Part shown: positions 18,011 to 27,581 of the stretch, in pieces
How the letters are laid out: every line of letters begins with the position of its first letter
How positions within the stretch are numbered: position 1 is the stretch's first letter
Translations under genes and position numbers: made by a program
The notes under the pieces: model-generated
Seen by the model: only the letters and a program-made list of their open reading frames with translations
Databases searched by the model: none
Told to the model about the DNA's origin: nothing
NCBI RefSeq assembly: GCF_025567465.1
Contig: NZ_JAOQKI010000005.1
Coordinates: 62,001 to 126,000, forward strand
Origin: Roseburia_C amylophila
Lineage (GTDB): Bacteria > Bacillota > Clostridia > Lachnospirales > Lachnospiraceae
DNA length: 64,000 nt
Direction: 5' to 3'

Positions 18011-18769
18011 ATGACACCAATGCTTGCACTCATCACAGTATTTATTTTCATATATGGAATTGTCATCGGAAGCTTCTTAAATGTCTGTATCTACCGGATA
18101 CCGCAGAAAGAAGATATCGTCCGGGAGAGTTCCCACTGTATGAGCTGCGGGCATCGGTTGAAATGGTATGATTTAGTGCCGCTGTTCAGTTATCTTTTCT
18201 TAAAGGGAAAATGCCGTTACTGTGGTTCGAAGCTGTCAAAGCAGTACCCTATCGTCGAAGCACTCAATGGAATCCTTTATGTAGTTGTATTTTATGCAAC
18301 AGATTTTAGCTGGGACAGTATTTTATACTGCCTTATGACTTCTGCGTTAATCGTACTTAGTGTGATAGATTACCGCACCTATGAGATTCCTTTTGGAATC
18401 AATGTGTTCCTGTTTGTACTGGGGGTTATCCGGTGCGTATTTGGAAAAGGGGACAGAGGAACCTTGATGATTGGTTTCTTTGCAGTGAGCTTGTTCTTGC
18501 TGTTATTATCACTTCTTACCAGAGGAGCAGCAATCGGTGGTGGAGACATCAAGCTGATGGCGGCGGCCGGGCTGCTTCTCGGATGGAAGTTGATTATTCT
18601 TGCATTTGTGATGGGATGTATTGCGGGTTCTGTGGTGCATCTGTTCCGGATGAAGGTATGTGGTGCCGGCAGAATGCTGGCGCTGGGTCCATACTTATCG
18701 GTCGGGATATTTATTGCGGCCCTGTGGGGAAATGGGATGATAGACTGGTATCTGGGACTTTTTATGTAG
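18011..18769 (+). CDS. pilD: Prepilin peptidase (A24 family)
   Basis: A 252-residue polytopic membrane aspartyl protease that removes prepilin leaders. The N-terminal zinc region with two CxxC pairs (SSHCMSCGHRLKW and GKCRYCGSKL) suggests the bifunctional form, which also methylates the new N-terminus. Catalytic aspartates are Asp120 in VIDYRTYEIP and Asp179 in GGGDIKLMAAAG. About seven hydrophobic segments follow the zinc region. It should process the pilin before it and the minor pilins after it. Confidence 0.94.
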   Translation: MTPMLALITVFIFIYGIVIGSFLNVCIYRIPQKEDIVRESSHCMSCGHRLKWYDLVPLFSYLFLKGKCRYCGSKLSKQYPIVEALNGILYVVVFYATDFSWDSILYCLMTSALIVLSVIDYRTYEIPFGINVFLFVLGVIRCVFGKGDRGTLMIGFFAVSLFLLLLSLLTRGAAIGGGDIKLMAAAGLLLGWKLIILAFVMGCIAGSVVHLFRMKVCGAGRMLALGPYLSVGIFIAALWGNGMIDWYLGLFM

Positions 18770-18775
18770 AAAAGA

Positions 18776-18830
18776 GTGATTATAAGTGGAAAGTGTATGA
18801 AGTATAGGTATGCTTTCCAGTTATAATCAC
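18776..18830 (+). promoter_or_regulatory. 18-bp inverted repeat between pilD and pilM
   Basis: Arms 18776-18793 and 18813-18830 are complementary at 17 of 18 positions around a 19-nt loop. No T-tract follows; the pilM ribosome site (AAAGGTGAG) begins just after the stem. It looks like an intra-operon RNA hairpin for processing or for setting expression of downstream genes, not a simple terminator. Confidence 0.55.
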
Positions 18831-18846
18831 GAAAGGTGAGTGAAGG

Positions 18847-20550
18847 ATGAAGATATTAAGTATAGAAATAGGTGTTGATGTAACCCATGTATTGGAGATG
18901 GATTACCGGGTGAAGAATCCGAAAGTATATCGAAGCTTTAGCTTTCAGACTCCGGTAGGTGTAATTGGAGAAGCTGGTGTGCGTAAGAGTGAGGAATTCC
19001 GCACAGCCTTACATAAGCTTCTGGATGCAAATAAGATTAAGACACGGAAAACTTTATTCGTAGTTAATTCCGGTAAGATAGCAAGCCGTGAAGTGCTGAT
19101 TCCGATGATAAAAGAAAACCGTATCAAGGATTTCTTAAATACAAATTCGGCAGATTTCTTCCCGGTAGATTTATCCCGGTACCAGCTGGTATACCGGAAT
19201 GAAGGTGTGGTACAGCAGGACACAGTAAAGAAGAGAAAATTATATGTATTTGCTGTGCCGGGAGATCTGGTGCAGTCTTATGAAGAACTGGCAGATTTCT
19301 GCTCCCTGGAACTTACCGCACTTGACTATGTGGGAAACAGTATTTTCCAGATGATGCATAAAGCGGTAGGAAATAATATCTGCTGTTCTGTAAAATTAGA
19401 CAATAATGCAACCATGATTACGATTATCAATCAGGGAATGGTTGTATTACAAAGAACAGTATTTTATGGCTTTGAAGAAGTAGAGAAGGTTGTAGTGGAT
19501 TCCGGTCTTTTCCCGAAGGAACAGTATCCGGCAGCAATGGATATATTACAGCAGACAGACTGTCTGGATGCAAACCAGGCGGCACCGGAAGATGCCGTGA
19601 ATGCCATGCGGGCAGAAGCGGTAGAAGCACTGCGTCCGATGATTGGCAATATCCGGCGGGTATTAGATTATTATCAGTCCAGAAATAATGGGGCAGAAGT
19701 AAAAGAGTGTTTCCTGATTGGTAACGGAGCTTATATCAAGGGACTGGACAGACTGATGTCCCTGGAATTGAATCTTCCGGTACATTTGCAGGAAAAAGAT
19801 GTTTTAAACGGTTTCCGTACATCCGGAGGCAGATTGGATGCCATGTATGAAGCCTGCTATGGAGCAGCAATACAGCCATTAGACTTCGTGTTTGGTTCGG
19901 CACAGACTGCAAAGATTATAGAGGAGAAGAAAAAACGCGAATTGTTTGCAGCAAAGCTGATTGGTCTGCTTTGTGTGGCATGTGCTGTGATATTGCTGGC
20001 ATTATCCGGAGTGCAGAGAATTGCATTATCCCATGAACTGAATAACCTGAATAAGCAGAAGGATGAACTGGAATATATACAGGATATTTATAATGCATAT
20101 GTGGATACCAAGAGCCAGTATGATGATGTGACAAAAATGAATGGCAAGACAGAGACAGTCAGTGATGCACTGGCAGATGCCATTGAAGAAATGGAAGAAA
20201 AGTTCCCATCCGGTGTAAAGGTAACAAGCCTTACCAGTAATGGAGAGGGAATTTCCATGGACATTGAAGTATCTACAAAGGAAGAAGCAGCAAAGATCTT
20301 GCAGAATCTTGCAACCTTCGATGCTTTCCGCAGTGTAACGACCAACGGAATTACAGAATCCACAGATGAGAACGGTAAAATTACGGTAACATTTTCAGTG
20401 ATGTGTACCTATGTAAATGGTACAGCAGATGATTCCATTGATACCGAGACCACACCGGAAGAAGATGTCGAGACCTATATGAATGGTGACCAGTATATTT
20501 ATCCGGATATGGAAGGCAGTACCGAAAGTGGGGAGGCAGACAATGAATAA
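18847..20550 (+). CDS. pilM: PilM-PilN fusion protein of the pilus alignment complex
   Basis: A 567-residue protein joining two proteins that are usually separate. Residues 1-350 are a PilM-type actin-like domain (MKILSIEIGVDVTHVLEMD start; ECFLIGNGAYIKGLDRLM near 290). Residues 368-388 are a membrane helix (LIGLLCVACAVILLALSG), followed by a coiled coil (ELNNLNKQKDELEYIQDIYN) and a small alpha/beta domain typical of PilN. The fusion fits the known contact of cytoplasmic PilM with the PilN N-terminus, here made covalent. It overlaps the PilO-like gene by 8 bp. The acidic Thr/Glu C-terminal tail is outside the known fold. Confidence 0.82.
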   Translation: MKILSIEIGVDVTHVLEMDYRVKNPKVYRSFSFQTPVGVIGEAGVRKSEEFRTALHKLLDANKIKTRKTLFVVNSGKIASREVLIPMIKENRIKDFLNTNSADFFPVDLSRYQLVYRNEGVVQQDTVKKRKLYVFAVPGDLVQSYEELADFCSLELTALDYVGNSIFQMMHKAVGNNICCSVKLDNNATMITIINQGMVVLQRTVFYGFEEVEKVVVDSGLFPKEQYPAAMDILQQTDCLDANQAAPEDAVNAMRAEAVEALRPMIGNIRRVLDYYQSRNNGAEVKECFLIGNGAYIKGLDRLMSLELNLPVHLQEKDVLNGFRTSGGRLDAMYEACYGAAIQPLDFVFGSAQTAKIIEEKKKRELFAAKLIGLLCVACAVILLALSGVQRIALSHELNNLNKQKDELEYIQDIYNAYVDTKSQYDDVTKMNGKTETVSDALADAIEEMEEKFPSGVKVTSLTSNGEGISMDIEVSTKEEAAKILQNLATFDAFRSVTTNGITESTDENGKITVTFSVMCTYVNGTADDSIDTETTPEEDVETYMNGDQYIYPDMEGSTESGEADNE

Positions 20551-21382
20551 GGAAAATAAGAAAGTAAACGACAGGGAATTAAAACTGATATTTGTATTAG
20601 GCGGCATAGTATTATTTTTCTTAATCTACCAGTTTGGATATCTGAATGTCCAGAAGGCAAATGAAAATTTAAAGAGCCAGGTAGATGAGGTGCGTGGAGA
20701 AGTAAAGGTTATGCAGACAATGAAGCAGAACGAAGAGACTTATAAGGCATATACAGATTCCATGACACAGGAAATGCAGGAGGTAATGGATGCAATTCCA
20801 TCAGAGATCCGTTCGGAGGATAAGATTATGTTTGCCAGAAGCCTTGAAAAAGAGTATGGCTTTCATGTTACCGGCGTAGGTCTTCAGACGGACGAAATGG
20901 TTTATGAAATGAATGAAGATGGAAGCAATCCGGCAGATGATGGTAAATTGTTATATCGTACCGTGGTAAATCTTGACTGTGACTGTGATTATACACAGCT
21001 TAAGAACTGCCTGCGTGGATTAAAGAAGAATAATTTCAAGATGTCTGTGGATACAGCAAGCTTCGGTCCGGATGAAGAGACCGGGAAACTGAAAGGAAAC
21101 ATGACGGTAAATATGTATTATCTTTACGGAAGTGAGAAACCATATGAACCATTAACCATTGATGGGGTATCCTTAGGAACAGATAATATTTTTGGAACGG
21201 GAACGATTACTCCGTCAGCTCCATCGGATGCCGCAGGTACAGAAGATACCACAGGAACAACAGGTACTACAGGAACAGCAGGTACCACAGGAAAAACAGG
21301 TACTACAGGGACAACAGATACCACAGGAAAAACAGGTACTACAGGGACAACAGATACCACAGGAACAGATACCGGGCGGTAA
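20543..21382 (+). CDS. pilO: PilO-like pilus assembly protein with Thr/Gly repeat tail
   Basis: A 279-residue protein with one membrane helix at about residues 14-31 (LIFVLGGIVLFFLIYQFG), a coiled coil (KANENLKSQVDEVRGEVKVM) and an extracellular ferredoxin-like domain, the PilO plan. The last ~45 residues are a Thr/Gly tail (repeats of TTG, TGT and TGK), low-complexity and probably disordered, in a cell-wall-facing position. Start taken at ATG 20543 with GGGAGG at 20531-20536, overlapping the preceding stop; the ATG-like start 60 bp upstream lies in the other frame's coding region and is not needed. Confidence 0.75.
   Translation: MNKENKKVNDRELKLIFVLGGIVLFFLIYQFGYLNVQKANENLKSQVDEVRGEVKVMQTMKQNEETYKAYTDSMTQEMQEVMDAIPSEIRSEDKIMFARSLEKEYGFHVTGVGLQTDEMVYEMNEDGSNPADDGKLLYRTVVNLDCDCDYTQLKNCLRGLKKNNFKMSVDTASFGPDEETGKLKGNMTVNMYYLYGSEKPYEPLTIDGVSLGTDNIFGTGTITPSAPSDAAGTEDTTGTTGTTGTAGTTGKTGTTGTTDTTGKTGTTGTTDTTGTDTGR
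21284..21355 (+). repeat. Two perfect 36-bp tandem units in the pilO 3' end
   Basis: Unit 1 at 21284-21319 and unit 2 at 21320-21355 are identical, within a longer imperfect ACAGGTACTACAGG tract (about 21239-21378) that encodes the Thr/Gly tail. Length is a multiple of three, so unit gain or loss would keep the frame. Confidence 0.85.
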
Positions 21383-21437
21383 GAAAAGCCGGACAGTATA
21401 GAAGAATATGTGAAAAGCAGAAAGGAGCAGAGACAGT

Positions 21438-22541
21438 ATGAGCGGTTATAATAGCAGAAAGTTAAAACATAAATTAAATCGTAATTTAAATAACCGGGGA
21501 TTTTCATTAGTGGAAATTCTGATTGCAGTAGCGATTCTCGTACTGTGTGCAGTTCCTTTGCTGAAAGCATTTGTAACATCTGCCCAGACCAATGCCAGGG
21601 CAAGACAGAATTTAAATGCGACTACGCTGGCTGAAAATATTATGGAAGAAATAAAAGCAGCAGGTGTTGAAGGCTATGGTGTGAAATCGGGAGACACGGT
21701 TACGATAGATGGTGTCGATCTTCCGGTTTATGAGGCTGAGTATAGCAATTACAGCTTTGATGGCAGGGCATATGATGTTAAGGCAGTAATGACACCATCG
21801 CAGGAGACCTATCTGGATGGTACGGATGAAAAAGCATATAATGCACAGGGTATCCCGGAGATTTCTGTTATGGATGACAGCCGGGATGCTGTTTATGTAG
21901 AGGACAAGAATGCAAGATTTGACATAATAGATGAAAATGCGGATTTGCTGGGCATGAAGGCGGAAGAACTGCTGAATGCATGCAGAACGGAATACCGCTT
22001 TGCAGTAAAGGAAAATCACGGCAGATATACCGTTACCCAGACGGTAACATACAGTGATGCTTCCGGAAATACAATCGGAACACCCCAGACCCTGACCATA
22101 TTTGATTCGGTGCTGACCGGAGCAGATCTCAGAAGTCTTTATGTGTGCTATATTCCGGCACTTCGAACAGCCGGTGATATGTACAGAACGCAGGAGAAGG
22201 TGGTAATCGAAAACAGACAGGATATTCCGGTTGATGTATATCTTATCCGTCAGGGCTCGCAGGATACACCACTTGCAGTCAGTATTATAGAAAGTGCTCC
22301 ATCAACAGTGGCAGCAACACAGATTCATACAAATCTTTCTGTAGATGATAAGACAGACATCGGCAGTATAGAACGAAATGGAAGCAGTATTACAGCAGCT
22401 ACAGCTAAAAGCGCCTTTGGTTTTCAGAAGATGGGCGAGGCTGCAAAGGCAGATGCAGCCAGACTTTATACAGTAAAAGTAACCGTTAAACCGGTAGATT
22501 CGGAAAAATCAATTACCTTAACAGGAACGGCAATGAAGTAA
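21438..22541 (+). CDS. Minor pilin, PilV/PilI-like
   Basis: A 367-residue prepilin-like protein. A 21-residue basic leader ends in Gly21; the mature start FSLVEILIAVAILVLCAVPL has Glu at position 5, and the following ARARQNLNATTLAENIMEEI is typical of PilV-type minor pilins. The remainder is a beta-rich ectodomain, larger than most minor pilins. It probably joins the other three minor pilin-like proteins in a tip complex that primes assembly. Exact subunit equivalence is inferred from the N-terminal motif and gene order. Confidence 0.8.
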   Translation: MSGYNSRKLKHKLNRNLNNRGFSLVEILIAVAILVLCAVPLLKAFVTSAQTNARARQNLNATTLAENIMEEIKAAGVEGYGVKSGDTVTIDGVDLPVYEAEYSNYSFDGRAYDVKAVMTPSQETYLDGTDEKAYNAQGIPEISVMDDSRDAVYVEDKNARFDIIDENADLLGMKAEELLNACRTEYRFAVKENHGRYTVTQTVTYSDASGNTIGTPQTLTIFDSVLTGADLRSLYVCYIPALRTAGDMYRTQEKVVIENRQDIPVDVYLIRQGSQDTPLAVSIIESAPSTVAATQIHTNLSVDDKTDIGSIERNGSSITAATAKSAFGFQKMGEAAKADAARLYTVKVTVKPVDSEKSITLTGTAMK

Positions 22542-22553
22542 GGCGGGAAAACA

Positions 22554-24770
22554 ATGAACAGATGGAAGAAATCACGGGACAATCGAGGAATGTCACTGGT
22601 CATGGTCATTGGAACAGTGGCACTGGTAAGCATACTGGTGGTTATAGTACTGTCTCTTTCTCTGATGAATATACAGATGAAGTCAGTATATAAGAAGTCT
22701 GCGGATAATTTCTATGATGCAGAAGCAGCAATGGATGAGATACGTACCGGTCTGCAGCAGGATGTAGCAGATGCAGCAACCACGGCATATCTTTCTGTTA
22801 TGTCACAATATTCTGCCAGCAGTTATCAGGATGCTGTGCGTCAGAGCACCTTCCGGGAATTGTACCGGAAGGAGTTAAAGAAGAAAATCGGGCAGACCAT
22901 GGATGATACCCATTATGATATCGGCTATCTTGAGAATTATATCGGTGCGTCCCACCGTTATGAAGCAGCAACCGGTACCGGAGCCAGACTTACAACACAG
23001 GATGGCAAAGATGCAGATTTTGTGGTAACACAGTCCGGTCTTGTGATTATGAATCTGGAGCTTTCTTATAAGGATGCAGATGCTTATGAGTCAGTTGTAG
23101 ATACAGATCTTGTATTAAGCTATCCACAGGTAAACTTTATCCAGTCAACATCAGTACCGGATTTGCTGAATTACTGTGTGGTAGCAGATGAAGGTGTCTG
23201 GGTAAACAATGGAAACCGTACACTTACCATGAATGGCAATGTATACGCAGGCGATTATTATACCGGGAGCAGCAGTGACCGGAATGGATTCCACATTGAT
23301 AACAGTGGAAGTGTAATGCTTGGACTGCGCAAGACGCTGATTACCAGAGGCGGACTTACGGTAGAAAATAAAGGTTCTTTTACAACGGATACCAAAGCTA
23401 CGATATGGGCAGATAATCTCAATGTTTACAGCAACGCAGCCCTGTCCTTATCCGGCAGTACATATGTATCGGATGATTTGACGATTACCGGAAGCGGTGA
23501 TGTTACCTTGCGTGGAGAGTATTATGGCTACGGTAATCCGGAGACTGCCAAGGCAGCGGCATCTGTAGTTACAGAAGAAGTCAATGCCAATAAGGCGGCA
23601 TACAGCAGTGCCATGATTATCAATGGAATTGCAGACAGTGGCAAGGCAAGTATCCGCATGAATGGATTAAAGACACTGATGTTAGCAGGAAATGCCTATA
23701 TCGGAAGCGGCAATGCCATGATGGGAGAGTCCCTGGCTGTAAAGAGCAGCCAGACGGCATATCTTGCACCGGCAGACTGTTTTCTTATAAAGACTACCAA
23801 TCCCACAACGGTAGCGGAAGATTTTATGGCAAAGAGTGATTTTGCAGCAACTCCGGAAAAATATATTAATTATGAAGTGTTAAAAAATTATCATGCTTTT
23901 GATATCACACCATTATATAAAGATGGTCTGGTTTATTATTTCTTAAAATTCGAGAATGCAAAGGAAGCAGCGGCATTTGATCTTGCATACTACAATGATG
24001 CAGACCATGCAGCCACAAGGCAGCAGTACCTGTCTCTTTATGTGGATGACGCAGAATTATCTATCCGGGAGAGCAGCACTGTGGAGAAGATTACCAACGG
24101 AAGCATTCTTGTCTGGGATACAAAAGGAATCCGAACCATTGAGCCGACAACCATAAGTAATGGGTTAGACGATATTTACGAGGATGGTTATTATGCCGGA
24201 CTGCAGAGCGGCTGGCAGGATATGTATGCTTCTTATAATATTTCACTGACAAAGGATTATGAGAGGCTTACAACGGAGCAGAAAGCAGCCACTGTGTTTG
24301 AAAATCTGGTGGATGTAGACGGACTGAAAAAAATTACCGGCACATCCGGAGCAGTAGAATTTGAATTTACCGATGGGGATGGAGTCCGGCAGGTGGCATA
24401 CGTAACAGATAATGAAGGTGCATCAGCATTGGAGGTGGATGCTTCATTTCTGGGTGGAAAGAATGTACCGCTTATCATTGCAACCGGAGATGTGAACGTT
24501 ACAGCAGATTACTCCGGCACAATTTTAAGTGGTGGCCAGGTGACCTTTGGCATGCCGGGAAGCAGCAGCTCAACAGTGTCATCTGATATGCAGGATGCTG
24601 CCAGAGTCATTCAGAATGCCGAATATAAGAAGGGGTCAGATACCTATATTCTGTCACAGGTATTGAAGAACAGCCAGTACTATGTAGGCAGTATTGGAAA
24701 GGCATATACCGGAGAGGATGCCGTGGATGTAACGAAGCTTGTAACCTATCAGAACTGGTCAAAGGAGTAA
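22554..24770 (+). CDS. PilX/GspK-like large minor pilin lacking Glu5
   Basis: A 738-residue protein that opens with a prepilin-like N-terminus: leader to Gly12, then MSLVMVIGTVALVSILVVIV. Mature position 5 is Met instead of Glu, as in the GspK/PilX class, whose members cap the fibre. The ectodomain of about 690 residues has Gly/Ser-rich beta-repeat stretches (TMNGNVYAGDYYTGSSSDRN, LSGSTYVSDDLTITGSGDVT), consistent with a beta-solenoid. It starts 12 bp after the previous gene with AAGGCGGG upstream. PilX-type N-terminus is clear; the large ectodomain is unassigned. Confidence 0.75.
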   Translation: MNRWKKSRDNRGMSLVMVIGTVALVSILVVIVLSLSLMNIQMKSVYKKSADNFYDAEAAMDEIRTGLQQDVADAATTAYLSVMSQYSASSYQDAVRQSTFRELYRKELKKKIGQTMDDTHYDIGYLENYIGASHRYEAATGTGARLTTQDGKDADFVVTQSGLVIMNLELSYKDADAYESVVDTDLVLSYPQVNFIQSTSVPDLLNYCVVADEGVWVNNGNRTLTMNGNVYAGDYYTGSSSDRNGFHIDNSGSVMLGLRKTLITRGGLTVENKGSFTTDTKATIWADNLNVYSNAALSLSGSTYVSDDLTITGSGDVTLRGEYYGYGNPETAKAAASVVTEEVNANKAAYSSAMIINGIADSGKASIRMNGLKTLMLAGNAYIGSGNAMMGESLAVKSSQTAYLAPADCFLIKTTNPTTVAEDFMAKSDFAATPEKYINYEVLKNYHAFDITPLYKDGLVYYFLKFENAKEAAAFDLAYYNDADHAATRQQYLSLYVDDAELSIRESSTVEKITNGSILVWDTKGIRTIEPTTISNGLDDIYEDGYYAGLQSGWQDMYASYNISLTKDYERLTTEQKAATVFENLVDVDGLKKITGTSGAVEFEFTDGDGVRQVAYVTDNEGASALEVDASFLGGKNVPLIIATGDVNVTADYSGTILSGGQVTFGMPGSSSSTVSSDMQDAARVIQNAEYKKGSDTYILSQVLKNSQYYVGSIGKAYTGEDAVDVTKLVTYQNWSKE

Positions 24771-24777
24771 AGATAAG

Positions 24778-25368
24778 ATGCAGAAAGGGAATCGTATAAG
24801 CGGAAAAAAGAATAGTGGATTTTCGATGGTAGAGCTGATTGTTACCGTGGCGATTCTTGCAATTATTTCTGTGGGAGCGTTTCTCCTTACCGGCTCACAG
24901 AATGGATGGAAACTGCGTCATGCTGCGGAAAGACTGGATTCGGCACTGGATAAAGCTATGGTTCAGTCTATGAGTAAGAGTGATACTGCAGGTCTTATTG
25001 TCTATGAATTAAATGGAGAATATTATGCAGCAATGATAAAGGAATCCTGCCGGGACGGAAATATTTACCGTGTAACTGAGGACAAGGTGCTGGAAAAGTA
25101 TTCACTTGGAAAAGAACCGCTGACGATTACGCTAAGTTATAAAGGAAAAGACGGGACAGCAGTATCTGATGTTACATTATCCAATCAGGGCAGTGAGAGT
25201 AATTTAAGCAGTGCGGCAGAATTTCTCTATGACAGAAGTACCGGAGCAGTTAAGACCGTAAAGGTAAACAGCGTGGAAAGCTATTATACTGGTATACATT
25301 TGAAGTTGTCAGACCGTGATATGCAGATAAAAATAAGTGCTGCCACCGGCAGACATGAGATACAGTAA
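24778..25368 (+). CDS. Minor pilin, GspH/FimT-like
   Basis: A 196-residue pseudopilin. Leader to Gly14, mature FSMVELIVTVAILAIISVG with Glu5, then QNGWKLRHAAERLDSALDKA, a pattern matching the GspH/FimT class in which the helix runs straight into a small beta domain. It begins 7 bp after the PilX-like gene. Probably part of the pilus tip set. Confidence 0.8.
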   Translation: MQKGNRISGKKNSGFSMVELIVTVAILAIISVGAFLLTGSQNGWKLRHAAERLDSALDKAMVQSMSKSDTAGLIVYELNGEYYAAMIKESCRDGNIYRVTEDKVLEKYSLGKEPLTITLSYKGKDGTAVSDVTLSNQGSESNLSSAAEFLYDRSTGAVKTVKVNSVESYYTGIHLKLSDRDMQIKISAATGRHEIQ

Positions 25369-25394
25369 GCAAAAGCAGGGAGGAGGAAAACAAA

Positions 25395-27551
25395 GTGAGC
25401 CACAGGAAATCTTCAAAGAAGTATTGTGAAATCAGAAAATGCGGGATATATGATAATAAAGGATTTACGCTGGTTGAACTGCTGGTAGGAATTGCGATTG
25501 TGGCAATTGTCGGCGGGTTAATCGGCACATTTTTGATTTTCTCCACAAGAACATATGGAAAAGTAACTGATGAAGCAGACTTACAGGAGGATGCACAGAT
25601 TCTCCTATCCCAGATGGATAATTATATTATCGATACAGACAGTGCGCTTCGTTATTATGCAGATGTATCAGAGAGTGGAAGCGGCACGGAAATCTTAAAG
25701 GACAGTCTTTATCCGGGTGGAGCAGCAGGACTGACCAGAAAATGGCTGGAGATTTATAAGACCACCGATACCGGATATACGAAAGAGACCGTTTTGTGGA
25801 CAAAATCCACAGAGAAGCTGACATATAAGCAGGAGACGATTGATGCGGCAGGAACGGTAACTGAAAATATAGAAGAACAGGATCTGGCAACGCATGTAAC
25901 GGATTTTTCCATTGATCTGACGAAAGTAACTTCACTGCGTCAGGTAACAGTGTCTGTTGCACTTGCCAGTGGAGAGAAAAGTTATGGAGCGGATACTACA
26001 GTGTATCTGCGCAACCAGATTGTAGTAAATGGGGAGCCTTATAAACCGGATGCAGCACCGGTCATTTCATCTGTACTCAGCGTTAAGGTTCTGCCACAGA
26101 CAGTTATGATGCGGCCCGGCGGAAGAAAGGCATTTCAGGCAATTGTCTATGGTAATAATTCACCATCCCAGGAGGTAACCTGGAGTCTTTCCGGAAATAC
26201 GTCTTCCCTGACCACTATTTCAGAGGATGGATTGCTGTGGATCAGCATGGATGAGAAGGCAAAGACCTTAACGGTAACAGCGACATCGGTACAGGATACC
26301 ACCAAGTCAGGAATGGCGGAAGTAACAGTAGTACATGGCAAGAAGCTGTCTTTAGGCCAGATTCGGAAATACTGGCTGCAAAGAGGAAAATCAATGTATA
26401 TCTATGCAAGGGTGAATGGAACATTAAGTGGTTCTATTACCTGGGAAAGTAATCCATTGGATTTACTTTCGGTGAATCCCGCAGATTCTGTAACAGTTGC
26501 AGGAGGATATCCATCATTGGATTTGATGAATGCAAGATGTGTGAAAACAGAGTATCCGGGGACACCTTTAGGAGAATATACAGTGAAGATTAGCGGTATA
26601 GTAGATGGTCAGCCGTATGAAGATATGGTTTATATAGAGGTGGTGGATTCGCCTGAAACGGCTGGAGCAGGTGATGTTGTATATTTTGATAAATCAAATG
26701 GTTTGGATTATTGGGTACATCCTGGAGACACCGTGAATTTGTCTACAGCATTAAAGAGGTTCGATATTGGAACAAAACGTAGTTATGAATTTAAAGAAGG
26801 CGGGAATATAAATAAGGAATCCTATACTTTTGAAACCTCTGGAACAGATGATGAAAAGATAAAAATAAGTATTGATGAAACAGCTGAGGATGGTGAGATT
26901 TATGTTACAGTCAAAGCTGGAAATCAATGGCATACAGGCTATGATTCTGTTACAATTCATGTGGCGGAGGAATTGGATTTCCCATATATTGTGGAAACAA
27001 CATATTTTCCAGATCAGGAGAACTGGTTCTGGTCAAGTGTACATTGCAGGGGACCGGTAATGATAGCAGATTCAACATTACAATTTACGAATCTTACTTC
27101 CGGAATCAATGGGTTGATAGCAAATACCGGCGAGCCGCATAAGCTTACACCATCAGAGCAGCATACAGGTGAGAATGAGCGTACGCTGTCTGGCGTAAAT
27201 GAATTTGTACAGGACGGACCGGGAAGGTATGAAAGTTCTAAGATACTTAATTTAGAGGGAATTATTATTATTGATAAAGATGTTGAACTTGATGCACCTT
27301 TTATTTGTTGTAATAGTGATACGGTGATTTATATAAAGGGAGAACATAGCTTGAAATTCAAAGGAATTACTACTTTTGACGGGCTGATTTATGCACCGGA
27401 AGGAGATGTTTATTTTGAAGGTCAGGCGGGTTATTGCCGGGGTGTTGTAATAGCAAAAAATTTGCATGTAAATAGTCGGGGAGACAGGGAGTTCTCCTTT
27501 ATGGAAAAAAGCAGTGTAATGGATCTGGTTAATACATTGAAGGCAAACTAG
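25395..27551 (+). CDS. PilW-like minor pilin with Big2-type Ig domain
   Basis: A 718-residue prepilin. Leader to Gly23, mature FTLVELLVGIAIVAIVGGLI with Glu5. A pilin-like region to about residue 215 is followed by a bacterial Ig-like (Big2) domain (VLPQTVMMRPGGRKAFQAI to GMAEVTVVHG, about 235-315), a second probable beta-sandwich, and a C-terminal region with repeated short strands (IIIIDKDVELDAPFICCNSD, FDGLIYAPEGDVYFEGQAGY). GTG start with GGAGGAAAACAAA upstream. From about 26,650 the sequence becomes visibly more AT-rich than the first two thirds. Likely a surface-exposed tip subunit with adhesin-like modules. Confidence 0.78.
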   Translation: MSHRKSSKKYCEIRKCGIYDNKGFTLVELLVGIAIVAIVGGLIGTFLIFSTRTYGKVTDEADLQEDAQILLSQMDNYIIDTDSALRYYADVSESGSGTEILKDSLYPGGAAGLTRKWLEIYKTTDTGYTKETVLWTKSTEKLTYKQETIDAAGTVTENIEEQDLATHVTDFSIDLTKVTSLRQVTVSVALASGEKSYGADTTVYLRNQIVVNGEPYKPDAAPVISSVLSVKVLPQTVMMRPGGRKAFQAIVYGNNSPSQEVTWSLSGNTSSLTTISEDGLLWISMDEKAKTLTVTATSVQDTTKSGMAEVTVVHGKKLSLGQIRKYWLQRGKSMYIYARVNGTLSGSITWESNPLDLLSVNPADSVTVAGGYPSLDLMNARCVKTEYPGTPLGEYTVKISGIVDGQPYEDMVYIEVVDSPETAGAGDVVYFDKSNGLDYWVHPGDTVNLSTALKRFDIGTKRSYEFKEGGNINKESYTFETSGTDDEKIKISIDETAEDGEIYVTVKAGNQWHTGYDSVTIHVAEELDFPYIVETTYFPDQENWFWSSVHCRGPVMIADSTLQFTNLTSGINGLIANTGEPHKLTPSEQHTGENERTLSGVNEFVQDGPGRYESSKILNLEGIIIIDKDVELDAPFICCNSDTVIYIKGEHSLKFKGITTFDGLIYAPEGDVYFEGQAGYCRGVVIAKNLHVNSRGDREFSFMEKSSVMDLVNTLKAN

Positions 27552-27581
27552 CTTGTTGAGAAGTAAAAGAGGACAGGATAT

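Noticed and set aside
21239..21378. CRISPR-like array
   Set aside because: The repeats are contiguous, in frame and coding for a Thr/Gly tail, with no spacers and no cas genes.
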